DNA from: Bathymodiolus japonicus methanotrophic gill symbiont
Lineage (GTDB): Bacteria > Pseudomonadota > Gammaproteobacteria > Methylococcales > Methylomonadaceae
Direction of reading: 5' to 3'
DNA length: 64,000 nucleotides
Assembly (NCBI RefSeq): GCF_019721995.1
Contig: NZ_BLYC01000012.1
Span: 34,709-98,708 of the forward strand
Part shown: piece by piece, positions 1 to 9,317 of the stretch
Layout of the letters: each line of letters opens with the position of its first letter
Position numbering within the stretch: the stretch's first letter is position 1
Translations under genes and position numbers: made by a program
The notes under the pieces: generated by a model
What the model was told of the DNA's origin: nothing
Seen by the model: the letters and a program-made list of their open reading frames with translations, nothing else
The model's database searches: none

Positions 1-8
1 ACACTGTC

Positions 9-617
9 TTATTTAATCAGCTGCTTTCTAATCTCTGCAGTAATTTCCTGACTCAACTTTTCCAATAAGCTGCTTTGCGCAGCAACATAAGCCTGATAGT
101 CTGTGCCATCAGTATTTTCCTGTAGCACTGATTTTTTGCTAACGACGGTTTTATCTTTACTTTTAGCCGCAACCGTCCAGTCAGCATTTAAGGTGACAAC
201 ACCTCCCAATGGACCATCAAATTCCCGGATATTAACCAGCACCTGAAAATCAATCGGTAACAAGGCTATTTCCTGACTTAAAATAACCTGATCCGTAGGA
301 AGTAATGTGGAAATGTTTTCACCAATCACACTTGTAATATTACTCTGCAAGTCACCACTCCAGCGGTTAAATTCATCCGCAACCAACATATTTGGCCCAG
401 TGCGCGTAACAATCTGTGATTGATTCAAGGTATCCGCAATCGAGACAGGACCAACCTTGACAACAACACTGTGACCTTCCATAGTCACTGCTGGTATCGA
501 ATTATGACTATCCGTTGCATCCAGAATATACAGCTTGGCAATAGGAGAGCTTCCGCAGCCTGCGAAAAACAAAGTTAATGAAATAAGCGCTACAGATAAA
601 TTAGTATTGTTATGCAT
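9..617 (-). CDS. pqiC: PqiC-like ABC-type transport auxiliary lipoprotein
   Basis: Outer-membrane lipoprotein of 202 residues, last gene of the pqi operon. In this family PqiC sits under the outer membrane and receives the PqiB tube, so that lipids can move between the two membranes. The N-terminus has a signal peptide ending in a lipobox (FFAGC, Cys about residue 21). The rest fits the PqiC/YmbA (DUF330) pattern: an early YILD strand, a central VARTGPNM-like region (here IVTRTGPNML) and a long C-terminal helix. It starts two bases after pqiB ends, with a GGAG ribosome site just upstream. Family assignment rests on context plus pattern and is good; function in this organism is inferred. Confidence 0.85.
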   Translation of the reverse strand: MHNNTNLSVALISLTLFFAGCGSSPIAKLYILDATDSHNSIPAVTMEGHSVVVKVGPVSIADTLNQSQIVTRTGPNMLVADEFNRWSGDLQSNITSVIGENISTLLPTDQVILSQEIALLPIDFQVLVNIREFDGPLGGVVTLNADWTVAAKSKDKTVVSKKSVLQENTDGTDYQAYVAAQSSLLEKLSQEITAEIRKQLIK

Positions 618-619
618 CT

Positions 620-2188
620 TTAGTCTCCTTTTTTTCCTTGTATTAATGATTCCGGATGTCTTTCCAGATAATCAGTCAGGGTTCTAATCGAGCGAGCCGC
701 TTTAGTAAATTCGCGTAATGCGATTTGCAAATCCTGTTGCAGTGGTGAATCATTTTTCAAGGTATCCTGAATAGTGACCAGGGTACTTTCAGCGCGCTTC
801 AAAGTGCCAGATAATTCAGGCTCCAGATTATGATTCAGCTTATAGCTCAACTCTTTAACCTGGGTCATCATAGCATCCACTTTTTCCAAAATGCTACTTA
901 AATGAAGTTTAAGCTCCGCCATGGTTCCTGGTTCTGTAGGAAATTCGGGGGGTTCTAAACTCCAGTCTATTGTTGCTGGTTTAGCATCAGGAAATAAATC
1001 CATAGAAACATACAACTGCCCCGTCAATAGACTTCCCGTTTGCAATTGCGCCCTTAGACCCTGCTTGACAAAATACTCAGTACGGCCTTTATGCGTTTCA
1101 AAAATCTGCTGTGAATCTTTTGTGTTTCCTTTCATTGCAAGCCTACCATAATCAATCATTATGGTTACCGGAACAGTAATTTCATTCAGCTCAACATCAT
1201 ACGAGAGTGCAATCTCAGTCACCTCACCAACTTGCAGGCCTCTGAAATCAACGGGCGCACCTACTGATAGACCTCGTACAGACTCAGAAAAATTAAGTAT
1301 ATAATGAAATCCAAGTGTGTAATATTTTTTTAACGCATCTGCATGACTTGCATGCAATATAAACTTGCTGTTACTTTTTGATTGCGTAATATCGCTACTC
1401 AAGTCGCTTGTTTCAAATGCTATTCCACCAATGAGTAACGAGACTAGAGATTCAGTATCTACATCAAGACCATCAGAAGTTAATGAAAAATCAACACCAC
1501 TGGCATTCCAGAATTTAGTCGTGTGATTTACCCATTGATCAAAGGGTGCCTTGATAAAAATTTTGACCGTAACTGACTCACCATCATCATTAAGTTTGAC
1601 ATCTTCGACACTACCGACACTAAATTTTCGATAAAAAATAGGCACATCTCTTTCAATAGAACCCAGATCTTTGGTATGCAATACAAAATGTTTGCCGGGG
1701 ATTTTCCCCGTAATCACGGGTGGAATTTCCAGGCCTTTAAATTTTCTTGTTTGCTTGCCATCTGCACTTAAGTCTATACCGACATAAGCACCGGACAGAA
1801 GAGTATCCAGACCTGATACACCGCTAGCATTAATACGCGCTCGAACAACCCAGAATCGTGTTTTATCGGTAAGAAAGGATTTGACATCATTAACCATTTC
1901 GGCTTTGACAATCACATCGTCTGTCTTATGATTGATATGAATGCTCTGTACTACACCGATCTCGACATTCTTATATTTTATTTTAGTTTTTCCAGCCTGC
2001 AAGCCATCCGCTGTCTTGAAAGTAATGCTAATCTTTGGCCCCATTTCAGACCAGGCTTTGAAGCCTATCCAGGCACCAATTAAAATAGCCACCACAGGTA
2101 CTATCCAGACGATAGAGATTTTTGACCGTGCCTGAATATTGCTCTCAGGCAAGTGATTCATCATTTCACCCTGACTCGGCTCACTCAT
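620..2188 (-). CDS. pqiB: PqiB, MCE-domain intermembrane lipid transport protein
   Basis: Protein of 522 residues with one N-terminal membrane helix (about residues 25-45) followed by three MCE (mammalian cell entry) domains, starting near residues 50, 160 and 290. The third carries the conserved GLSVGAPVDFRGLQVGEV pattern. A C-terminal helical tail (about 430-515) fits the coiled-coil needle of PqiB. MCE proteins of this type form a hexameric hollow tube spanning the periplasm between the inner-membrane PqiA and the outer-membrane PqiC. Its start overlaps the end of pqiA by 8 bases, indicating translational coupling. Length is close to E. coli PqiB. Confidence 0.93.
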   Translation of the reverse strand: MSEPSQGEMMNHLPESNIQARSKISIVWIVPVVAILIGAWIGFKAWSEMGPKISITFKTADGLQAGKTKIKYKNVEIGVVQSIHINHKTDDVIVKAEMVNDVKSFLTDKTRFWVVRARINASGVSGLDTLLSGAYVGIDLSADGKQTRKFKGLEIPPVITGKIPGKHFVLHTKDLGSIERDVPIFYRKFSVGSVEDVKLNDDGESVTVKIFIKAPFDQWVNHTTKFWNASGVDFSLTSDGLDVDTESLVSLLIGGIAFETSDLSSDITQSKSNSKFILHASHADALKKYYTLGFHYILNFSESVRGLSVGAPVDFRGLQVGEVTEIALSYDVELNEITVPVTIMIDYGRLAMKGNTKDSQQIFETHKGRTEYFVKQGLRAQLQTGSLLTGQLYVSMDLFPDAKPATIDWSLEPPEFPTEPGTMAELKLHLSSILEKVDAMMTQVKELSYKLNHNLEPELSGTLKRAESTLVTIQDTLKNDSPLQQDLQIALREFTKAARSIRTLTDYLERHPESLIQGKKGD

Positions 2189-3434
2189 TTACTTTCTCCA
2201 TATTATCCCAGATTAATCGGGGGTCAAACGCCATTGCGGCTAACATAGTTAATACCACTACGGCGCCAAAGGCAACCGCTCCCGCACCGACTTCTATCAC
2301 CATCAGCCCCGAAATTTGAATTAAAGCAGCCATTAATGTATCGACAAAAATATCCACCATCGACCAGCGTCCAATAAATTCGGTAAGTCGATACAGGTGA
2401 GTTCGTTCCTTAGGGCGCCATTGTGATTTAAAGTGTACTGAAATCAATAGAAATGACAGGATGGCTAATTTAATAGTGGGCACACAGATACTTGCGATAA
2501 ACAGGATGATCGCTAACGGCAGGTCTCCAGATGTTGCCAGATAAATAACGCCACTAATAATCGTATCACCCTCAGTTTTTCCTAAACTGGTAACCTCCAT
2601 AACCGGTAATAAATTAGCCGGAATATACATAACAAAAGCGGCTATAACTAGTGCTGTGCAACGATTAAAACTATCTGGTTTGCGTAGATGTATTGGAGCA
2701 TCACAACGGGGGCAGCTGGATTCATGCCCGGCAGTAACTGTGCATAATAAATGACAGTTATGCCAATTAATTAATTGTACTCCCGACTTAAATTTTTGTA
2801 GCTCTACTCCTTGAACTTTGGGGCTAATCTGTCCCCAAAGCATCTCGGTGTCCAGGTCATTCAAAATAGCAGCGATAAAAATCATTAGCAAAGCGAAAGT
2901 CCATAATGCAATGCTTGGCACCACAGTGGCTAATGCAGATAATTTAACCACTGAAACCAGAATACCCAGCATTAACACCTCTAGCATACTCCATGAGGTA
3001 ACAATACGCACTAAACGGTACATTTGCGGTGCAAAAGGAGGGATTCGATTAAAATGAACCGGCAAAAGAATATACAATAAACCTGCCAATTGTATAACAG
3101 GTGCGCCAATAGTGGTTAAAAACACCAGCCCGGCAAGAAATTCCATCTCATTATTAAACAGGTATTTCACACAACCAAATAATGTGGCTGCCATCTCGTG
3201 GCCTTCTGCATCTACCTGGATAATAGGGTAAACATTGGAGATCACCAATAAAACCAGAGCGGTTATAACCAGTGCCAGAGTATGCTCAATACTTTTAGCA
3301 GGTGCTATACGCTGACACTTACGTAAAGTCGCATCACATTGGCAACATTTAACCGCGCCATCCTCAGGCATATCACTTATCTGCTGTAATAATCCACAGT
3401 CGTGACAAACAGTGATGGGGACATATTGAGTCAT
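2181..3434 (-). CDS. pqiA: PqiA, inner-membrane partner of PqiB
   Basis: Polytopic membrane protein of 417 residues made of two homologous PqiA halves. Each half opens with a zinc-ribbon-like cysteine cluster: CHDCG with CCQC near the N-terminus, and CHLLC with CPRC near residues 225-245. Each is followed by about four membrane helices. It is first gene of the pqiA-pqiB-pqiC operon and would form the inner-membrane platform that feeds lipid into the MCE tube. The 171 bases upstream are the last native DNA before a run of mobile elements begins at 3606, so the promoter of this operon is probably intact but closely flanked. I found no convincing -35/-10 pair by eye. Confidence 0.92.
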   Translation of the reverse strand: MTQYVPITVCHDCGLLQQISDMPEDGAVKCCQCDATLRKCQRIAPAKSIEHTLALVITALVLLVISNVYPIIQVDAEGHEMAATLFGCVKYLFNNEMEFLAGLVFLTTIGAPVIQLAGLLYILLPVHFNRIPPFAPQMYRLVRIVTSWSMLEVLMLGILVSVVKLSALATVVPSIALWTFALLMIFIAAILNDLDTEMLWGQISPKVQGVELQKFKSGVQLINWHNCHLLCTVTAGHESSCPRCDAPIHLRKPDSFNRCTALVIAAFVMYIPANLLPVMEVTSLGKTEGDTIISGVIYLATSGDLPLAIILFIASICVPTIKLAILSFLLISVHFKSQWRPKERTHLYRLTEFIGRWSMVDIFVDTLMAALIQISGLMVIEVGAGAVAFGAVVVLTMLAAMAFDPRLIWDNMEKVNE

Positions 3435-3605
3435 AAAGAACTACGCATATTTAATGAACTATTATTTTAGCAATATTTAATTTGCATAGAATAGAAAATA
3501 AGGGATATAGCCATTCCGTGCACGTTCTTTAGTATGCAACACATTTATTATTTATTATAGTTAAATCATTACTATTTTCTCTGCCATTTCGCGCCATACC
3601 ATATT

Positions 3606-3865
3606 CAGGCGCGCCATGCTACCTCACGAAATTCCGGGACTCCTGTCGCCGTAATTCGTTCACCTACGCAGCGAATAGGAGATGCTCCAGCCGCCCTGCG
3701 TCCGCCACAGACTGAGCACAAAGCAGCTCAGTCATGGCTACCACAAATGGCTCTACGGCTATTCGGGATAAAATTTTAGCCTCCCTCGCGCGCTATCGCG
3801 CACTTCGGATTGGCAAATTTCCCTGCGCCTTCTGGAGACTATCAGCCCGTCCGGGGCTGACAGCG
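3606..3865 (+). repeat. Element B, full copy
   Basis: 260-bp element starting CAGGCGCGCC and ending GGGGCTGACAGCG. It has a strong hairpin near the 3' end (TCAGCCC / GGGCTGA) and one in the middle (GACTGAGC / GCTCAGTC). The left flank is the pqiA upstream region; the right end abuts a truncated, inverted element C. No conserved open frame explains it: the ORFs it carries change with whatever flanks it. Confidence 0.9.
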
Positions 3866-4128
3866 AGTGAAGATTTTTAGTCCGCGATAGCCGTAGGGCC
3901 GTTGTTTTGTCGGAGTCTGAGCGTTAGCGAAGGTGGAGACAAAATAAAAGGCCATCCGACACGGCGTCAAGTCATTTGGAGCCTATGTTCCGACCCCTTG
4001 TTGGGTCGGGACGAGGTGACGAGGACGAATCGGGGCCGCCGGAGGCATTAGTGGTCGCGTTAAGTTTTTGCCGCTTGCTTGGGCTGGGATGCCCAAAACA
4101 AGCTTTCGCAAAAATAGCGACTCCCCGC
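3866..4128 (-). repeat. Element C, truncated copy (missing its CAGCG end)
   Basis: Inverted copy of element C lacking about 33 bases at its CAGCG end, where it joins element B. Its other end (CTCCCCGC on the + strand) lies inside an ISb fragment, at the same ISb position that carries a C copy at 57701. It belongs to the subtype whose 3' half reads CTTCACTTCG, unlike the 57701 copy. Confidence 0.85.
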
Positions 4129-4542
4129 TTAATCTCTTTGCCGCCACGTACACGTATTATCTGATCAATGCCTTTGTTAATCGAATTAAAGTAGCTCTCG
4201 ACTGACCTTATTCTACCTCTATATTCAATATTTTGGTTTTTACGTAATTGGCTAATCACCTGCGAGCCTCCAGATTCTTTAGCGGCTTCGTCCATAAAGG
4301 CTTTTTCACCATAAAGCGCATCAGCCAGTACGCCTTTAATTTTAATAAGGCTATGCGCAACTTTAAACTCTTTTAATAAGCCTAATGCAATCTCTGTTTT
4401 GGTCGGGTAGGCACTGTCACGTTCAGGCTTAATAGGCCGATCTTTTTTTGCTATACCGCTCTTTTTCAACCGTTTATCTTCTTTATCCCACTGCTTTAAG
4501 GCTGGATCCGGCATATAAAAGAAAAAACCGACAGGCACTGTA
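4129..4542 (-). pseudogene. ISb transposase internal fragment
   Basis: Encodes only the middle of the ISb transposase, about residues 150-285 of 446, beginning at the VPVGFFFY region and ending at VRGGKEIK. Both sides are bounded by C elements in divergent orientation, with their GGGGAGTC ends facing the fragment. The catalytic C-terminal part with the Y-x2-R-x3-E-x6-K signature is absent, so it cannot be functional. The arrangement suggests deletion or inversion by recombination between C copies. Confidence 0.85.
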
Positions 4543-4837
4543 GCGGGGAGTCGCTATTTTTGCGAAAGCTTGTTTTGGGCATCCCAGCCCAAGCAAGCAG
4601 CAAAAACTTAACGCGACCACTTATGCCTCCGGCGGCCCCGATTCGTCCTCGTCACCTCGTCCCGACCCAACAAGGGGTCGGAACATAGGCTCCAAATGAC
4701 TTGACGCCGTGTCGGATGGCCTTTTATTTTGTCTCCACCTTCGCTAACGCTCAGACTCCGACAAAATAACGGCCCTACGGCTATCGCGGACTAAAAATCA
4801 TCACTTCGCTTAGGCTCCGTTTCCCTGATTTTCAGCG
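4543..4837 (+). repeat. Element C joining ISb and ISd
   Basis: Full 295-bp C copy. The left flank is ISb and the right flank is the interior of ISd (TCCGCGATAACG, also seen intact at 60497). Neither IS continues across it, so this copy is a recombination junction between two C insertions and not a simple insertion. Its first two bases are GC, which vary between C copies. Confidence 0.88.
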
Positions 4838-6646
4838 TCCGCGATAACGTTAATGGTGTAATCTACAGCAACACGGCTATGTTTTTCACGTAGTCGTCCG
4901 ATACGTTCCAGTATTTTGTCGTATTTTTTAAGGGTCCTTTTTTGCTCAGACCTGTGTGCAGTTTTTCCAGGGCCTCTTCCAGACGAGCATGGAAGCGATT
5001 ACGGATACCTTGTTCTTTTTTTGCTTTTTGTTCTGAATGACAATCAGGCGCGCCATGCTACCTCACGAAATTCTGGGGCTCCTGTCGCCATAATTCGTTC
5101 ACCTACGCAGCGGATGGGAGATGCCCTGAACGCCCTGCGTCCGCAACGACTACGCACAAAAGCCGCTTCGTCATTACTACCTCACTGGCTGGACGGCTAT
5201 TCGGAATGCAATTCTTGCTCCTCTCGCGTGCTGCTAGCACACGTCGAATCAGCGAATTGCCCTGTCGCCTATCAGGGGCTAAAAATCACCACTTCGCTAA
5301 GCTCCGTTTCCATGATTTTCAGCGAGAGTCGGGTTTCCCCGGTTTCTTGATCAACTTCACGATAAACAACAACATTGCTGTCCCGGGTATCCCTGACCGC
5401 TACCGGAGTTTTCTGATCTCTTGGGTTTTTTACATGTTGTTCTCGACTGACAACGAGATAATGATAATCTTGTTCGATTAACCAGGCAATATTGTCAGCG
5501 CTGGCAATGCCGGCATCCATGATAACCACCGGCTTTATTTGATGAAAGGGATCCTTGTCTCGCAGTTCGTCAAGCATCAGTTTCAAGGTCGCGGGCTCAC
5601 TGGCGTTGCCGGGAAAAACCTGACTACTCAATGGAAAGCCGTCACCATCCAGAACCAGCCCCAGAGTAACCAACGGGCAATCAGTGCGTTTCTCTTTAGA
5701 GCGACCGAATTTCGCTTTCGGGTTTCGGGCGCACTGGCCTTCAAAATAAGTATTGGTCAGATCGTACAATACAATCTTGCGGTTTAAATTGAACAACGTC
5801 TGCTCTCGGTCAGCCAGAAAATATTCAAGAGTTGCCTGATGTTTGAGTAGCTTGTCACTGACTGTATATAATCGCGTCAGGCTGGTGTTACCGTAGTCAT
5901 GACCCAGTAATTCGCCCAGGCCTGTTCGATTTTGCAACCAGTCATGTGTTTGCAGTTCACTGCTGGGTGAAACCATACGTCCTATGATAGTGCCCTGGGC
6001 CGTCGCCGTATCTACTTTATTAAAGCCCAGCGCCATGAGTTTCTCGTCTAGCTGTAACTGCTGTGCGGGGCATGCAGTGCCAGGGTTTCAACACCAATAC
6101 TACGGGCATTAATGGCTTCGACATGATTAATATCGACATGATGAAAATCTCGCGTTGTTGTTTTTGAATCTAGCGGTTGTGACAGTTTTGCAGTCATCAG
6201 TGAGCTATAGCGCTGGGCTGTTGCTTCCAGAAGTTGATTTAAATCATCGGCTAAATTGAATAGCTCTTCCTGATGTGGTTCCAAACCTTGCTGTAATTGT
6301 TCGATTCTGGCCGTCAGCAAGGGCCAGTACTTTTTATCAATCGTAAAGTCCGCACCTATATTGAGCAATGTACGTTGCTTGACTTGTTTTCCTATACGCA
6401 CAGATTCTACAATGCGGTAAGTGAAATAAGCTGAGCCGTCTTCAAGGCTTTTTGTTTTGGTTCTTCGAATATACATACCACTAGCATCGGTGAAAAACCA
6501 GGGAAAATCAAGGGGCAGAGCAAGTTAAGATGGCACTACAGAGACCCTCAAAAAAAACACCATTGATTCTAAAGGGATTTTTACGATGAATTTTTAATGC
6601 GAATTATAAATCAATGACTTGAAGAGATAAAAGTGACGAAGATAGG
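4838..6646 (-). mobile_element. ISd (IS1634-like) copy 1, truncated
   Basis: IS1634-type element of the IS4 superfamily, 3'-truncated by a C element at 4837. The 5' end reads ...GACGAAGATAGG at 6646. The transposase starts at 6476 (MYIRRTKTKSLEDG) and is broken: two extra G bases near 6067 shift the frame after residue about 138, and element A interrupts it at 5045-5324. Compared with copy 2 (59636-62284), the last third of the gene is missing. At its outer end it lies in an ISb fragment at a TTAG, close to the TTAA used by other ISd-type insertions. Confidence 0.85.
5045..5324 (+). repeat. Element A inside ISd
   Basis: 280-bp A copy, CAGGCGCGCC to GATTTTCAGCG. The flanks GACAAT and AGAGTCGG join exactly to the uninterrupted ISd sequence at 60702-60710, so there is no target duplication and no target loss. 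It opposes the transposase gene. Confidence 0.93.
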
Positions 6647-6885
6647 TTAGCCCAGCAAACAGAGTTCATTAGCAGTATGCCCGTTAAACAAGTGCCCAAC
6701 CAAGCGGCTTGAATCCGTGTCAAAGCGGCTCCGGGTTTTAGCTGATTGAGCGCATCATTTAAATCGTCAATATAGCTTTGGATAAAGGTGGCTGGGGCAT
6801 TCATTAACATGGGCTTACACCGATAAAATTACAACAACCTCAGAATACCTGATTTTACCTTCTCAATATCAAAAACTTGAACATC
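6647..6885 (-). mobile_element. ISb 5' fragment
   Basis: Reverse copy of the first 240 bases of ISb, with the leader and codons for about 54 residues of the transposase (MLMNAPATFIQSYIDDL...). It is cut at its inner side by ISd. Its outer end, GAACATC, joins ISa at AGTAAAAG, the same ISa/ISb junction found at 41616/41617. It is a relic of a nested ISb-in-ISa structure. Confidence 0.85.
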
Positions 6886-7260
6886 CAGTAAAAGTAATTT
6901 CAAGGAAACTAAAGCTTGGTCTTCCAATACCCGCTCACTTGAAAATCAAATGCGCCTGACTGCAATGAGCTATAATTTAATGCGCGTGTTTGAAGAGATT
7001 TCAAAAACACAACAGCCAGAATTGATTCATCCATCGGATAAAAAATATAGCGAGGCTCTGGAGATTAGGCAGCAACAGGCTCAAAAACGAGATCGTTTTG
7101 TGAATCCATTATTTTTCCAGGCAAGAATATCTCGTATCAGCTCGTATACCATTCGGGCAGTTCAAAACGCAATAATAACAGGAATGTCTTTACAGTGCTT
7201 TATGAGCTCTCTTGTGGCGAGGTTAGTTTCACGGCATCAATTGATAGGGGAACACTGATG
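6886..7260 (+). mobile_element. ISa 3' fragment
   Basis: The last 375 bases of ISa, with the C-terminal 102 or so residues of its transposase (from MRLTAMSYNLMRVFEE) and the right end GGGGAACACTGATG. It lacks the catalytic acidic residues, so it is a remnant. It is joined on its right directly to a 5'-lost ISg copy. Confidence 0.88.
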
Positions 7261-7516
7261 GTGACGGATAAACTTAGATCGGTCGTAAACAAAGCAATCC
7301 ACTGTGTGTGACGAAACCCCCAGACAACCTGAACGGGTCGTTTCAATGTTTTCAGCATGACAACGCGACTATAAGCCCTGACTTCACGCTGTTTTCCATA
7401 GAGATTCACGGTATACGATCGGGCCTTTTGTTGTACTGTTTTTGCCATGTCTGTGGCTGACCCCAGACGCTGCCCGTACTTTTTATTCCGCCCCCTCTGC
7501 TTGGGTTTTCTTTTTT

Positions 7517-7796
7517 CAGGCGCGCCATGCTACCTCACGAAATTCCGGGACTCCTGTCGCCATAATTCGTTCACCTACGCAGCGGATGGGAGATGCCCTG
7601 AAAGCCCTGCGTCCGCAACGACTACGCACAAAAGCCGCTTCGTCATTACTACCTCACTGGCTGGACGGCTATTCGGAATGCAATTCTTGCTCCTCTCGCG
7701 TGCTGCTAGCACACGTCGAATCAGCGAATTGCCCTGTCGCCTATCAGGGACTAAAAATCACCACTTCGCTAAGCTCCGTTTCCATGATTTTCAGCG
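7517..7796 (+). repeat. Element A inside ISg
   Basis: 280 bp. Flanks ...TTCTTTTTT and CTGGACGATCG reconstitute the uninterrupted ISg sequence at 12968-12985 with no duplication. It is opposite in orientation to the transposase. Confidence 0.93.
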
Positions 7797-8061
7797 CTGG
7801 ACGATCGTACAGTACATTATTGCACCTTAACCTAGAGAGAATATTAAACCGGCTTCCGATAGCTTTGTAAACAGGCTTCCATAGGCCATTGTTGCCAAAC
7901 CAGCTATCAGTGACTGTCAATATCGGAGCGGTGGAAAAATGTTCTGCAATTGCAATCAGCATTTGAGCCGCCTGAGCCATCTTGGTCTGGAAAGGAACGA
8001 CATCACCTCTTATCGTGGCGGTTTCTTTTTTTGCCTGAATTGTTTTTAAGGGGAGATAAAA

Positions 8062-8356
8062 TTGGGGAGTCGCTATTTTTGCGAAAGCTTGTTTTGGGCA
8101 TCCCAGCCCAAGCAAGCAGCAAAAACTTAACGCGACCACTTATGCCTCCGGCGGCCCCGATTCGTCCTCGTCACCTCGTCCCGACCCAACAAGGGGTCGG
8201 AACATAGGCTCCAAATGACTTGACGCCGTGTCGGATGGCCTTTTATTTTGTCTCCACCTTCGCTAACGCTCAGACTCCGACAAAACAACGGCCCTACGGC
8301 TATCGCGGACTAAAAATCTTCACTTCGCTAAAGCTCCGTTTCCAGGATTTTCAGCG
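8062..8356 (+). repeat. Element C inside ISg
   Basis: 295 bp beginning TTGGGGAGTC and ending CAGCG. Flanks AGATAAAA and TCGGAAATC match the uninterrupted ISg near 48165, again with no duplication. The 5' part can fold into a long stem: GTCGC, TTTTTGC, GCTTG and TTGGGC pair in order with GCCCAA, CAAGC, GCAAAAA and GCGAC. Confidence 0.93.
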
Positions 8357-8440
8357 TCGGAAATCTAAAAATAAGCACGCCCAGCGACCTTTGACCTGTT
8401 TCAGCAACCCTACCGATACAATGTTTTGTGCCCATGGATA

Positions 8441-8700
8441 CAGGCGCGCCATGCTACCTCACGAAATTCCGGGACTCCTGTCGCCGTAATTCGTTCACCT
8501 ACGCAGCGAATAGGAGATGCTCCAGCCGCCCTGCGTCCGCCACAGACTGAGCACAAAGCAGCTCAGTCATGGCTACCACAAATGGCTCTACGGCTATTCG
8601 GGATAAAATTTTAGCCTCCCTCGCGCGCTATCGCGCACTTCGGATTGGCAAATTTCCCTGCGCCTTCTGGAGACTATCAGCCCGTCCGGGGCTGACAGCG
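8441..8700 (+). repeat. Element B inside ISg
   Basis: 260 bp. The left flank CCCATGGATA and right flank TTTGCTTTGATT match uninterrupted ISg at 13320, except for one extra G after the element. This is the only A/B/C case inside an IS with an added base on the right. Confidence 0.92.
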
Positions 8701-9317
8701 GTTTGCTTTGATTCGATTTGGCCGCGTGGTCAAAAATGGCTTCACAGCCGAAGATCTTCTTGCCTACTTTAGTGATAATGAAGTCATCCAGTGCAACCAA
8801 TATGCGCCCATCTGTTTCAGGAGACGGAATCAGCTCCCAGATAGTTTTCCACAGCCCAGCCCACGGAAAAGTTGAAGAAGCCATGAAAGTGTAAAAGCGC
8901 TTATTCTTGATCTCAAACCCAAACAACGTATCAAGGCAACGCCAAAGATTAGATGTCATCGACGACGTAAAGGGAACGATAATAGACAGGATCGTGTAAA
9001 CAAACAGAGAGGCTCGTTCGCGGCCTAAAGTGGTTTTGGAAAAATGATCTTGAAGCGGAAGTAAAGTATCGCGTAAAATGAACATGAATGAGGTCGTTTT
9101 ATTTGTATAATCAATGTGTTATAAACTTTCATTATACAGTAAAACTAGGCCTCATTAACGACTAACCTGTTGTTTTTAAAAAGAATTAAAGTATTTTAGT
9201 CAACGGAATGCCATTAATATTAATGATATCTAATATTTCAGAAAAATAAGCATTAGCTGATATTCTTATGCTTTAAAAACTAGGAAACTTCAGTTATAAA
9301 GTATTCGCTGTAATATT

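Larger units (their letters stand above)
7261..9293 (-). mobile_element. ISg copy interrupted by elements A, C and B
   Basis: ISg is an IS4-superfamily element whose transposase starts MFILRDTLLPLQDHF. This copy runs from its TIR (ends AACTTCAG at 9293) to position 7261, where the last third of the gene has been replaced by ISa. Three different short elements are inserted in the remaining transposase: B (8441-8700), C (8062-8356) and A (7517-7796). Apart from these inserts the frame is open between them, allowing for one stray base next to B. One substitution at the conserved LDDSIIT motif (S to F, near 8780) is visible. Confidence 0.9.

Noticed and set aside
3606..3865. A/B/C as integron attC sites or cassettes
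   Set aside because: No GTTRRRY core at the junctions, no integrase gene, and insertions occur inside unrelated genes in both orientations.
8569..8772. Repeated small ORF (MATTNGSTAIRDKILASLAR...) in every B copy
   Set aside because: Its C-terminus changes with the flanking DNA at each site, no consistent ribosome site is seen, and the element also has other long open frames. Open frames follow from base composition.
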